Notes under the pieces: generated by a model | Databases searched by the model: none | Told to the model about the DNA's origin: nothing | The model's input: only the letters and a program-made list of their open reading frames with translations | Shown: positions 33,874-42,757 of the stretch, in pieces | How positions within the stretch are numbered: the stretch's first letter is position 1 | Layout: each line of letters opens with the position of its first letter | Assembly (NCBI GenBank): GCA_023397675.1 | Contig: JAEWTV010000065.1 | Coordinates: forward strand, 261,533-325,532 | Reading direction: 5' to 3' | Length of the DNA stretch: 64,000 nt | Source of the DNA: Bacillota bacterium | GTDB taxonomy: Bacteria; Bacillota; Clostridia; Acetivibrionales; JANLFN01 | Program-made: the position numbers and the translations under genes

Positions 33874-35238
33874 TTAAACACCTTCTATCATATTTTCATT
33901 GACAATAAAATTATCAACTGTCACCGGTATACCAACAAGTGACCACCTTATCTGATTAGGTAAATCCGTAGATTTAAAAAGTACGACATTATCAATCCAA
34001 TCATAGAATACAGTTGAATTTATATCATCAGCCATAATTATATTTGTTGAATAACTCCCTGCACGCAAATAGTTTACAAAATGAAATTCCGTACAATAAG
34101 TATTTTCCTTATGAATATCCTTAATAGGAGAATTTTCATAAACGTTATTAGTTCCAATCAATTCTAATTGATTTTTATCTTTTATGTAAAAAGCTATAAC
34201 CAATTGATCTAGATTAATACTGGATTTATAAAAAACTTTGAGTATTACTTTTTGAGCAAAATATATCTCAGAAGTTGGATTCCCTTTTTCATCTGTCAGA
34301 TATGAATAAATAATTCTAGCATCTCCGCTACCCTGCCTGAAATACTCTGCATTTTTTTTGAACACATCAAGATACCCTACTGAATAAAATTTATCTAAAG
34401 AAAGTTCATTTATGTTCTTAAATTTGGGTTCAGATTTATCTATTTGATCATTTTTTTGATCTATTATCTTTTCTTGGGTTTCATTCAGTTTAAAATAACC
34501 GATTGAATCCATTTGTTCACCAATATATAGATTGCATATTTCTCCACTGCTACCATAAGCCTTAAGCTTTCCTTTGTCCAAATGAATGCACATATTGCAT
34601 AAGCTTTTCACAGCTGACATATCATGACTTACGAATAATATTGTTGAACCCTTTTCAATTATACTCTTCATTTTTTTCATACTTTTAGCCTGAAAATACA
34701 TATCTCCTACAGAAAGTGCCTCATCAACAATAAGAATTTCCGGTTCTACAATAGTTGCCAAAGCAAATGCCAATCTTACAAACATTCCGCTTGAATAACT
34801 TTTAACAGGCTGTTTCGCAAAATCCCCTATATCAGCAAAAGAAAGTATATCATCTACTTTCTCATCCATTTCTTCTTTAGAATATCCCATTACCATCCCA
34901 TTAAAATAAATATTCTCTATACCTGTATAATCTAGATTAAATCCAGCACCCAATTCCAATAGTGCAGATATCTTGCCCTTTACATCAATTATACCTGTCG
35001 AAGGTGTTAAAACTCCTGTCAATATTTTTAACAGTGTTGATTTTCCTGAGCCATTTTTTCCGATGATTCCTACGGTTTCACCCTTTTTTATTTCAAAGCT
35101 GATATCATTTAGTGCATAAAAATCTTTATGATAACTTTTTTTTAATGGGTTAACTGATTCTTTAAGCCGATCAATCGGCCTATCATATAACTTGTATATT
35201 TTCGATAAATGTTCTACTTTAATTACTGTGTCATCCAT
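33874..35238 (-). CDS. wzt: Glycan-exporting ABC transporter ATPase with Wzt-type C-terminal domain
   Basis: 454 residues from the ATG at 35238, which has AGAGGA nine bases upstream. The ATPase domain has Walker A GIIGKNGSGKSTLLK, signature SYSSGMFVRLAFALA, Walker B ILIVDEALSVGD and the switch His in LFVSHDMSAV. After a linker, residues ~290-450 form the beta-rich C-terminal extension of Wzt proteins, which binds the non-reducing end of the exported O-polysaccharide and gives export specificity. It pairs with the permease encoded just upstream. The extension implies that a finished lipid-linked chain is recognised and moved to the outer face. Confidence 0.92.
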   Translation of the reverse strand: MDDTVIKVEHLSKIYKLYDRPIDRLKESVNPLKKSYHKDFYALNDISFEIKKGETVGIIGKNGSGKSTLLKILTGVLTPSTGIIDVKGKISALLELGAGFNLDYTGIENIYFNGMVMGYSKEEMDEKVDDILSFADIGDFAKQPVKSYSSGMFVRLAFALATIVEPEILIVDEALSVGDMYFQAKSMKKMKSIIEKGSTILFVSHDMSAVKSLCNMCIHLDKGKLKAYGSSGEICNLYIGEQMDSIGYFKLNETQEKIIDQKNDQIDKSEPKFKNINELSLDKFYSVGYLDVFKKNAEYFRQGSGDARIIYSYLTDEKGNPTSEIYFAQKVILKVFYKSSINLDQLVIAFYIKDKNQLELIGTNNVYENSPIKDIHKENTYCTEFHFVNYLRAGSYSTNIIMADDINSTVFYDWIDNVVLFKSTDLPNQIRWSLVGIPVTVDNFIVNENMIEGV

Positions 35239-35271
35239 CCAAAAGAATCCTCTTTTCATTAACAATAATGC

Positions 35272-36081
35272 TTAAAGTACATCAGCAAAATGTGGCCTTA
35301 ATCTCTTAAAAAGTAGCACACCAATTACTAATAACCCCAAAGTAATCAACCAAAAGTTTATGGTTAGATTATAATGGTTCCAGAACCAAACATGGTTTAT
35401 AAATGTATCCCTATACCCCTCTATTATATAATAAAAAGGATTCAATTTAAAAATAAAATGGTATTTATCAGGCATTATACTAAAAGACCAAAAAATAGGC
35501 GTAAGCCAAAATCCAAACTGTACCACTATCGCCACAATCTGTCCTAAGTCACGTATAAATATAATTAAAGATGACGTTACCCAAGAAATTCCCATGACTA
35601 ACATAATTGTAGCAAATAAATAATAAATAACTTGTAAATTATATATACTTGGCTTAAATCCATAGAGAATAAAAAATACAAACAAAATAGCAATAAAGAA
35701 AATATGAATAAAAAGGGCAGATAGTATTCTGATAATCGGCAAAGCACTGACTCTAAAAACAACTTTTTTTACAAGGTAACTATTATCTATGATTGAACTA
35801 GACGCACCAAGTATGCTTTCTGATATAAAGAACCAAGGTATCATTCCACATATGAGCCATAAAATAAAAGGAACATTCTGTACTGGTGTAGATTTAAATC
35901 CAATTTGGAAAACAAACCAAAATATAAAAATAGTAATTACAGGTTGAACAAAAGCCCAAACAATTCCGAGATATGAACCAAGATACCTTGATTTAAGATC
36001 CTTTTTTGCCAACTCAAGTATTAGTTTCCTGCTTTGAAAAATATCTATAAAAAAGCTTAGAAACCTCTTTAAATATTTCAT
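35272..36081 (-). CDS. wzm: Glycan-exporting ABC transporter permease (Wzm/TagG type)
   Basis: 269 residues with six membrane helices of the ABC-2 polysaccharide permease family. It has an N-terminal amphipathic start (FFIDIFQSRKLILELAKKDLK), SRYLGSYLGIVWAFVQP, and the family helix NPFYYIIEGYRD near the end. With the Wzt partner it exports undecaprenyl-linked polysaccharide. ATG with AAGGAG upstream. Encoded between rmlB and the ATPase gene. TagG-like teichoic-acid export is the alternative, but the rml and glycosyltransferase genes around it favour a rhamnan-type or S-layer glycan. Confidence 0.92.
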   Translation of the reverse strand: MKYLKRFLSFFIDIFQSRKLILELAKKDLKSRYLGSYLGIVWAFVQPVITIFIFWFVFQIGFKSTPVQNVPFILWLICGMIPWFFISESILGASSSIIDNSYLVKKVVFRVSALPIIRILSALFIHIFFIAILFVFFILYGFKPSIYNLQVIYYLFATIMLVMGISWVTSSLIIFIRDLGQIVAIVVQFGFWLTPIFWSFSIMPDKYHFIFKLNPFYYIIEGYRDTFINHVWFWNHYNLTINFWLITLGLLVIGVLLFKRLRPHFADVL

Positions 36082-36116
36082 CTATGAATTAAGTCTCCTT
36101 TTATTTTCAAGTAACT

Positions 36117-37145
36117 TTATCTAGCTAAATATTTATAGCTTCCTGAAACGACATTATTTAACCATTCAGTATTTTTTTGATACCATTGTGTAACCTTTCT
36201 AATCCCTTCTCCAAAACGCACAGCAGGTTCCCAGCCCAGTTCATTCTTTATCTTTTCTGCATCAATAGCATATCTTCTATCATGTCCTAACCTATCTGAT
36301 ACATATTTTATAAGTGACTCTGGCTTTCCCAGTTCATTTAAAAGTAATTTTACTATTTCTATATTGGTTTTTTCATTATGCCCGCCAACATTATAAACCT
36401 CACCAGGCCTACCCTTGTGCATAACCAAATCTATAGCCTTGCAATGATCTTCAACGTACAACCAGTCTCTTATATTCAATCCATCTCCATAAACAGGAAG
36501 CTCCTTATCCTCTAATGCATTTGAAATCATAAGGGGTATAAGCTTTTCCGGGAATTGATATGGCCCGTAATTATTTGAGCACCTTGTGATATTAACATTA
36601 AGTCCAAAGGTTTCATGATAAGCTCTTACGAATAAATCAGCAGAAGCCTTGCTTGCAGAATACGGACTGTTTGGAGCAATTGGAGAATTCTCTGTAAAGT
36701 ATCCCGTTTGGCCCAATGAACCATACACTTCATCTGTTGATATTTGTAAATACTTATTATTTTTACTTAAGTTTTTACCTAATAGCCAATGCTTCCTACA
36801 TGCATCTAAAAGCACCTGCGTACCGAGAACATTTGTTTTAACAAAAATCTGAGGATCGGCAATACTTCTGTCAACATGGGATTCAGCAGCAAAATTCACT
36901 ACAAAATCAGGATCATGCTCAAGAAATATATTGTCAACCAAATCCGTATCACAAATATCACCTTTTATAAAGTAGTAATTTTTATTATTTTCAACGCTTC
37001 TTAGATTATAAAGGTTACCCGCATATGTAAGTGCATCAAGATTGATTACCTTGTAATCATGATATTTATCAAGTAAATATATTATAAAGTTACTTCCTAT
37101 GAATCCAGCCCCACCTGTAACCAGAACCGTTTTACTGGTATCCAA
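36117..37145 (-). CDS. rmlB: dTDP-glucose 4,6-dehydratase
   Basis: 342 residues. Rossmann motif TGGAGFIGSNF, the dehydratase loop STDEVYGSLG with its Asp-Glu pair, and catalytic YSASKASADL. These identify RmlB, which makes dTDP-4-keto-6-deoxyglucose, step two of dTDP-rhamnose synthesis. The start is TTG with GGAGG seven bases upstream. It lies third of four rml genes (D-A-C-B in transcription order) and just before the export genes. Confidence 0.96.
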   Translation of the reverse strand: MDTSKTVLVTGGAGFIGSNFIIYLLDKYHDYKVINLDALTYAGNLYNLRSVENNKNYYFIKGDICDTDLVDNIFLEHDPDFVVNFAAESHVDRSIADPQIFVKTNVLGTQVLLDACRKHWLLGKNLSKNNKYLQISTDEVYGSLGQTGYFTENSPIAPNSPYSASKASADLFVRAYHETFGLNVNITRCSNNYGPYQFPEKLIPLMISNALEDKELPVYGDGLNIRDWLYVEDHCKAIDLVMHKGRPGEVYNVGGHNEKTNIEIVKLLLNELGKPESLIKYVSDRLGHDRRYAIDAEKIKNELGWEPAVRFGEGIRKVTQWYQKNTEWLNNVVSGSYKYLAR

Positions 37146-37161
37146 CTTATTTCCTCCTGTA

Positions 37162-37713
37162 CTATAACTGTTGATCTTTTAATGGTTTAAAATTCTTATC
37201 CTTTTCAGACAATATAATATCATTTATTCCGTTAATCGGCCAATTTATATTAATTTCAGGATCGTTCCACAGTATTCCACCCTCATCTTCCGGGTGGTAT
37301 AATTCAGTACACTTATATGTAAATTCCGCTTCATCCGAAAGTACTAAAAAGCCATGCGCAAACCGCTCGGGAATATAAAGCTGCTTTTTGTTTTCTGCAG
37401 TTAATATAATACCGTACCATTTTTTATATGTAGGTGATTCTTTTCTTAAGTCAACAGCAACGTCATAAACCTCTCCGGATATAACACGTACTAGTTTACC
37501 CTGTGGAAAGTTCTTTTGAAAATGCAGTCCTCTAAGAACTCCCTTTCTGGACTTTGACTGGTTGTCCTGAACAAAATCTGCCGTAATATTACCCTTTGCA
37601 AAGTCTTGATTATTATAGGTCTCCATGATGTATCCTCTTGAGTCCCCGAATACCCTTGTTTCTATAACATATAAACCATCTATTCCAGTTGAAAAAAATG
37701 AAAACTGCCCCAA
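37162..37713 (-). CDS. rmlC: dTDP-4-dehydrorhamnose 3,5-epimerase
   Basis: 183 residues of cupin fold. FVQDNQSKSRKGVLRGLHFQ contains the catalytic His, followed by GKLVRVISGEVYDVAVDLR and IPERFAHGFLVLSDEAEF with the conserved Tyr/His neighbourhood. It epimerises C3 and C5 of the 4-keto sugar. The start is TTG with GAGGG seven bases upstream. Size and motifs match the family. Confidence 0.95.
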   Translation of the reverse strand: MGQFSFFSTGIDGLYVIETRVFGDSRGYIMETYNNQDFAKGNITADFVQDNQSKSRKGVLRGLHFQKNFPQGKLVRVISGEVYDVAVDLRKESPTYKKWYGIILTAENKKQLYIPERFAHGFLVLSDEAEFTYKCTELYHPEDEGGILWNDPEININWPINGINDIILSEKDKNFKPLKDQQL

Positions 37714-37759
37714 TGTTGTTCCCTCACTTTTTAAACATTAATTATATAGTTGATTTATC

Positions 37760-38521
37760 TTATTCCTTACCAACAGCTACTTCATCACCACAGAGTTTTT
37801 CAAAATTTATAGATATCTCTTTTGATAGAGTATTTGCATTCATAAGAGAATCAAAAGTACCTGCATCTGTCCACCAGCCCTTTAATAGGTCAAATGTCAT
37901 CAAACCATTATTAATATATGCGTTATTGACATCTGTAATTTCCAACTCGCCTCTCGCAGATGGCTTCAGGCCTTTGATTATATCAAACACCTTTGCATCA
38001 AACATATATATTCCTGTCACACAATAATTACTTTTAGGTCTTTCCGGTTTTTCTTCTATCGATACTATATTTTTGCCATTAAGTTCTGCAACACCATACC
38101 TTTGAGGATCTTCGACACTCTTTATAAGTATTTTCGAACCTCTTTCCTGTTTAGCAAAGTTATATACATATTCCGATATATCATCTTCAAAAATGTTATC
38201 TCCCAGGATTACTACACTCTTATCTCCATTAATGAAATTTTCAGCTAGTCCCAATGCTTGTGCAATGCCCCCTGCCTGGTCCTGGATTTTATAAGTGAAT
38301 TCAATTCCTATTTCATAACCACTGCCCAACAGATTAACTACCGCCCCCATGTGCTCCTTGCCTGTAACAACCAGAATTTCTGTAATTCCTGCCTGATAAA
38401 GCTTATATATAGGATAGTATATCATAGGATATCTGCCTACTGGAAGCAGGTGTTTATTAGTAACCTTTGTTAGTGGATAAAGCCTTGAGCCTGTCCCACC
38501 GGCAAGCACAATTCCTTTCAT
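37760..38521 (-). CDS. rmlA: Glucose-1-phosphate thymidylyltransferase, short form
   Basis: 253 residues from the ATG at 38521 (GGAGG six bases upstream). Nucleotidyl-transfer motif IVLAGGTGSRLYPLT, metal-site VVILGDNIFEDD, then VEDPQRYGVAELNG and GLKPSARGELEITDVNN. It makes dTDP-glucose, the first step to dTDP-rhamnose. It is about 40 residues shorter than the enteric enzyme and lacks most of the C-terminal helical part that forms the allosteric site, as in the short RmlA forms of many Gram-positives. Confidence 0.94.
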   Translation of the reverse strand: MKGIVLAGGTGSRLYPLTKVTNKHLLPVGRYPMIYYPIYKLYQAGITEILVVTGKEHMGAVVNLLGSGYEIGIEFTYKIQDQAGGIAQALGLAENFINGDKSVVILGDNIFEDDISEYVYNFAKQERGSKILIKSVEDPQRYGVAELNGKNIVSIEEKPERPKSNYCVTGIYMFDAKVFDIIKGLKPSARGELEITDVNNAYINNGLMTFDLLKGWWTDAGTFDSLMNANTLSKEISINFEKLCGDEVAVGKE

Positions 38522-38583
38522 ATTGACCTCCATAGTTCCCATGATATAAATTATTCTATAAAATACTGTAATTTCTTTTTCGT

Positions 38584-39429
38584 TTATAGACAGTAATTTT
38601 CAATATATTCTTTCACTGAATCCTTATAGGACCTCAGCAGACTATACCCATTAAGTCTTAGATAAAGTTTCTCAAGCCTTGAGTTCTTAGGTCTTGTAGC
38701 AGGCCTTCCGAATTCTTCTGAGGATATTGGTCTTATCTTAATATCCTGTGCTCCTACAATATCAAAAATAAGGTTGGCAAAATCATACCAGGTGCAATAG
38801 CCTTCATTAGTGATATGATACGTACCATATGCCGGCTTTTGTATGAGCTGTAATAAGGCTTGTGCCAGATCATAAGTATATGTAGGAGAGCCTGTCTGGT
38901 CATCTACTACAGAAATTGCTTTATTCTCTTTCGCTAGCTTAAGCATGGTTCTTACAAAGTTTTTTCCATTCCTACCGAAAAGCCATGAAGTTCTTACAAC
39001 ATAATGCTTTCTACAAATACTCTTAACGAAGTTTTCCCCTTCCACTTTTGACCTTCCATATATGCTAAGGGGGTTGGTACTATCAAATTCAAAATAAGGG
39101 GAATTCTTGGCCCCATCAAACACATAATCTGTACTTATATATACAATAGCACTACCAACTTCCTCACAAGCTACAGCTACATTTCTTGTTCCCAGAGAAT
39201 TAATCTTCAAAGCATTTTCAATTTCAATTTCACATCTGTCAACGTCTGTAAAAGCTGCTGTATGAATTACAACATCAGGCTTTAACTTTTTTATCTCGTT
39301 TAAAGTTGAACATAAATCTGTTATATCAAAATCACTACTATCAACACCTACTACCTCATGTGTCTTACTGAACACTTCCGTAATATCCGTGCCAAGCATA
39401 CCTTTACTTCCTGTAACTAATACTTTCAT
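38584..39429 (-). CDS. rmlD: dTDP-4-dehydrorhamnose reductase
   Basis: 281 residues. Rossmann motif VTGSKGMLGTD, the family block YISTDYVFDGAKNSPY, catalytic YGRSKVEGE, and VRTSWLFGRNGKNFV. It reduces the last intermediate to dTDP-L-rhamnose. ATG with AGGAG upstream. First of the four rml genes, 23 bases after the ligase-like gene. Confidence 0.95.
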   Translation of the reverse strand: MKVLVTGSKGMLGTDITEVFSKTHEVVGVDSSDFDITDLCSTLNEIKKLKPDVVIHTAAFTDVDRCEIEIENALKINSLGTRNVAVACEEVGSAIVYISTDYVFDGAKNSPYFEFDSTNPLSIYGRSKVEGENFVKSICRKHYVVRTSWLFGRNGKNFVRTMLKLAKENKAISVVDDQTGSPTYTYDLAQALLQLIQKPAYGTYHITNEGYCTWYDFANLIFDIVGAQDIKIRPISSEEFGRPATRPKNSRLEKLYLRLNGYSLLRSYKDSVKEYIENYCL

Positions 39430-39452
39430 GGATTACTCCTATATATAATTAG

Positions 39453-42400
39453 TTATTGTTCAATAATTCTTAGGCCCTTGATTTTCAATGCATCCTTTAC
39501 CTGCAACATAAGAGCATTAGCAGATGAAGTCTTTTCAATTATTGGTGCAACAACAACCGCATAAATATTGTTCTTTTCCTTTTCAAGATTTCCGCCAAAG
39601 TTACCTAGATTGCTAATAAGGAAAGGTATACTATTCCCATTATAACCATCAAGTTCCAACTCAATCCTATAAGCCTTACCTGGTTGCATATTTAAATCCC
39701 GTGTCTGTATATATACCGGTGTATCGGGATTATTGTTTTTAACAATTAGCTCATTATTACTTACTTCGAATTTTGCATTATTATTAGCTGCAGATTCCCA
39801 TTGGTCAGGAATTCCATTTTTATTGATGTCAAGGTTCGGCAGATTATAAAAAACAACTTTATTATAATTATAGGGCAAATTTATAGTTTTAAAATTCTTA
39901 GTAAAATATGCCTTTTCATAATACTCACTACCGGTTGGTGTGAATATAAATGGTACCAGACATTCCTTATTTACTTTTTCTGCTCTGTCAACTATGCTGA
40001 GAACTTTTTCGAGATAAGTGTTTGAGGTCTTTATATCTGCATTCTTTATATAAAGATTTACAAGCTGTAAATAAACATTACTAAGATCTTCCCACCTTTG
40101 GGGGTCAAACCGTTTAAAGGCTACTGCGCTTTCTAAAGAACTTATTCCTTTTTCAATTTGTGCTGTTGCAAAATAAAGCTTTGAAATATTTTTTAAGTTT
40201 TCGGAATTATACTTATCTTGTTTTGATGCATCTTCTATAAGTGACTTTAGTTTATTAATATCTTCTTGTCTTCTCTCAGGCAGTCCCAGTAATAAGTTAG
40301 CATATTTTATCATGTACTGCGCATTATATGGATCTAGGGATACTGCTTTGCTAATATCAGCTTTAGCATTAGTTAAATTACCTTCCTTAATATCCTGAGA
40401 ATAATTATAATCACTAACTGTAGAAATTTGTAATAGCGATGTAAGGACAACAATAATAATTATAAGTGGTACAGCTATGAAGGAAGTTAATTTTAATTCC
40501 TTCTTTATGCTGAACCTCCTGATAAATGCCATGAATTTAGCCAAAACTGCTCTTTTATTTTCAGTCGATTCATCTTTAATTACATATCTATACCTGCTGT
40601 TAAAAATACCGAGTAAAGTCCAGAATAGTATAAATACACTACCAAACGAAAAATTGAAATCAATGAAAGAATGCATAAGAAGATATATAATTGCAGCAAA
40701 AATTGATGCCTGTATAATCCTTTCAGACAAATCCTTTGTTTTAAAAGCAAACTCTTTTAGAAATAAGCCAATTATTGATAAAATAAGTAATAACAGTATT
40801 ATAAAACCAATAATTCCAGTCTCATCTGCAACTTGTAAAAAGTAATTATGCGATTGATCACTTATATAATTGTATGACTGATATTTTGTATAAAGCTGTG
40901 ACCATGCACCACCACCTGCACCAATAAGCCAATGATCTTTGAATATCTTCAAGGCATCCTTATAAAAATAACCTCTTTCAATATTACTTCTTACAGAACC
41001 TATATCCTGGACTCTTGAAACAAAGGCATCAGGTATGAATTTATATTTTAATGCAATATCCTTTTCAACTTTCCCTGTGTCAATGTTTAATATTTTCGCA
41101 TTTTTAAATGTTGCACCTGTATTTGAATATGTGTTTATAAAATCTATATAAATAACCTTATTATCCTGTGGGACCTTAAATGATAGTTCTCTTTTTTCAA
41201 GGCCATTTGTAGACTTTCCCTGTACACTGGTAACGAATTCTTCCTTATCACTTAAAATATCCTTGACGGATCGGGACATAACATTAATACTGTAAGAATC
41301 AGGCTTATTCCCACTATTGTACGAGTCAACATCATATACTAGCTTGTAATTACCACCTGGAGTTAAGTCCATACTTTTCCTTGAAGCTATTGTACTATCC
41401 TTATCTGATTGAGAATGTGACAAAATTAATGGTGTATAAGTATTTAAGGCTACAATTGCACCTGCAATACAACCTATAACTATACCTATTACTATTCCCA
41501 GATAGACTTTCAATTTAATTCTCTCAAGATATTTAAATAGATAGTTGGCCAATAGGGTAACACCAACAGAAATCAAAATACCTATTAGCAATACCAGCCA
41601 GATCTTACCTGTAATAGTTGCTGGATTGGAAACGTACCCAGAAAATTTATATGCTGCCACTATAAATGGTATAGCTGGTGCTAACATAAGGGTAACAGCT
41701 TTTATTCTAAAACCTTTGGGTAATACTAGAACGAATAGAATAATTGCAACAGGTGCAAGAATTAATGCTCCACGGCTTAATGTAAAAACAAATACAAGCA
41801 ACAGGATAAAACTATAAATCCCCGCAACTAACCTTTGCCACGTTTTTTTAGAAACAATCCCCAGAGCTATAGCTATTAGAAATGATACCATTAAGAAGGA
41901 TGCCAAAGCATTAGGATACTGCATAGATGATGTTATACGTCCAGCGTCAAACGCACTAGTTATAGCATCATGCTGTGGAATTCCAAAAACCCAGAACACT
42001 TTATTTACTATTGAATTTATAATATTTGCCAAATTACTACCTGACATACCATCTATTCCAATTAAACTTAATAAAACACCTGCTGAAGTTATTACCCAAA
42101 GGGCTGCTTTCTTCATCCTTGATGACTTAAGCATTTCTGAAGCCATAATAAAAATTGCAAAATACGTACAATACTTTAACCATTCAGTAATTGCCGCTCT
42201 GGTTGATACGGAAACAAATATTGAAACAAAGTAAACCACTAATAATAGAAAAGATGCATAGTCGACAGGCGTGACCAAAAAATTTTTGTCCTTTTTAAGC
42301 CATTTGTATATCCAAAATACTGTAAATAAGACTAATATAAATATCTCTACCGGAAGCTGGTCTTCTTCGAAAAAAAGTCCCCTTATAAAGGGCGGAAAGA

Positions 42401-42572
42401 AAATAGAAAACAGTAGCGCTATACAAATTATTCTCTTAAGTATTCTTACTGCTTTAGTGCGTGAATTATCTGTGCCGCTATCAGTATTTAAATCTTTATT
42501 TAAATCAGTATTATTTTTTTTATGTAAAACAGATTTGTTACGGTCCTTTTCATTTGAATTACGTATATTCAT
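39453..42572 (-). CDS. O-antigen-ligase/oligosaccharyltransferase-like membrane protein with TPR and C-terminal sandwich
   Basis: 1039 residues. A basic N-tail, then about twelve membrane helices to residue ~670. The large outer loop (~375-560) looks beta-rich and ends in the ligase signature LKIFKDHWLIGAGGGAW, followed by ISDQSHNYFLQVADETG, whose His is typical of Wzy_C/WaaL/PglL proteins. After the last helix come TPR-like helices (~715-890), then a Ca-site-like DINKNGIPDQW and a CBM4_9-like sandwich. In Gram-positive slg clusters such a protein (WsaB) moves the glycan to the S-layer protein. First gene of the glycan operon, next to two S-layer genes. A polymerase role is the alternative. 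Confidence 0.87.
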   Translation of the reverse strand: MNIRNSNEKDRNKSVLHKKNNTDLNKDLNTDSGTDNSRTKAVRILKRIICIALLFSIFFPPFIRGLFFEEDQLPVEIFILVLFTVFWIYKWLKKDKNFLVTPVDYASFLLLVVYFVSIFVSVSTRAAITEWLKYCTYFAIFIMASEMLKSSRMKKAALWVITSAGVLLSLIGIDGMSGSNLANIINSIVNKVFWVFGIPQHDAITSAFDAGRITSSMQYPNALASFLMVSFLIAIALGIVSKKTWQRLVAGIYSFILLLVFVFTLSRGALILAPVAIILFVLVLPKGFRIKAVTLMLAPAIPFIVAAYKFSGYVSNPATITGKIWLVLLIGILISVGVTLLANYLFKYLERIKLKVYLGIVIGIVIGCIAGAIVALNTYTPLILSHSQSDKDSTIASRKSMDLTPGGNYKLVYDVDSYNSGNKPDSYSINVMSRSVKDILSDKEEFVTSVQGKSTNGLEKRELSFKVPQDNKVIYIDFINTYSNTGATFKNAKILNIDTGKVEKDIALKYKFIPDAFVSRVQDIGSVRSNIERGYFYKDALKIFKDHWLIGAGGGAWSQLYTKYQSYNYISDQSHNYFLQVADETGIIGFIILLLLILSIIGLFLKEFAFKTKDLSERIIQASIFAAIIYLLMHSFIDFNFSFGSVFILFWTLLGIFNSRYRYVIKDESTENKRAVLAKFMAFIRRFSIKKELKLTSFIAVPLIIIIVVLTSLLQISTVSDYNYSQDIKEGNLTNAKADISKAVSLDPYNAQYMIKYANLLLGLPERRQEDINKLKSLIEDASKQDKYNSENLKNISKLYFATAQIEKGISSLESAVAFKRFDPQRWEDLSNVYLQLVNLYIKNADIKTSNTYLEKVLSIVDRAEKVNKECLVPFIFTPTGSEYYEKAYFTKNFKTINLPYNYNKVVFYNLPNLDINKNGIPDQWESAANNNAKFEVSNNELIVKNNNPDTPVYIQTRDLNMQPGKAYRIELELDGYNGNSIPFLISNLGNFGGNLEKEKNNIYAVVVAPIIEKTSSANALMLQVKDALKIKGLRIIEQ

Positions 42573-42615
42573 TTTTTCCCCCGGTTATAAATATTTAATA
42601 CTAAAACCTATAAAA

Positions 42616-42644
42616 ATTATAACCTTTTAAGCCAATAATGTTAA
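42616..42644 (-). promoter_or_regulatory. Sigma-A promoter of the glycan operon
   Basis: On the minus strand, -35 TTAACA (42639-42644) and perfect -10 TATAAT (42616-42621) are 17 bases apart, followed by a short leader and SD GGGGG before the ATG at 42572. It stands just after the terminator of the upstream S-layer gene, so the glycan genes do not depend on read-through. Confidence 0.8.
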
Positions 42645-42707
42645 GTTCTTTTTTTTAGAATTATTGAGTAATATATGCTTTTACTACCAATACCTTTTTA
42701 AATATGT

Positions 42708-42738
42708 AAAAAAGAAGCTGCCCTTTTAGGACAGCTTC
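42708..42738 (-). terminator. Rho-independent terminator of S-layer gene 1
   Basis: On the minus strand, GAAGCTGTCC-TAAAA-GGGCAGCTTC is followed by six T. It begins 20 bases after the stop at 42758. Confidence 0.92.
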
Positions 42739-42757
42739 TCATTTTAAAGGATATAGC

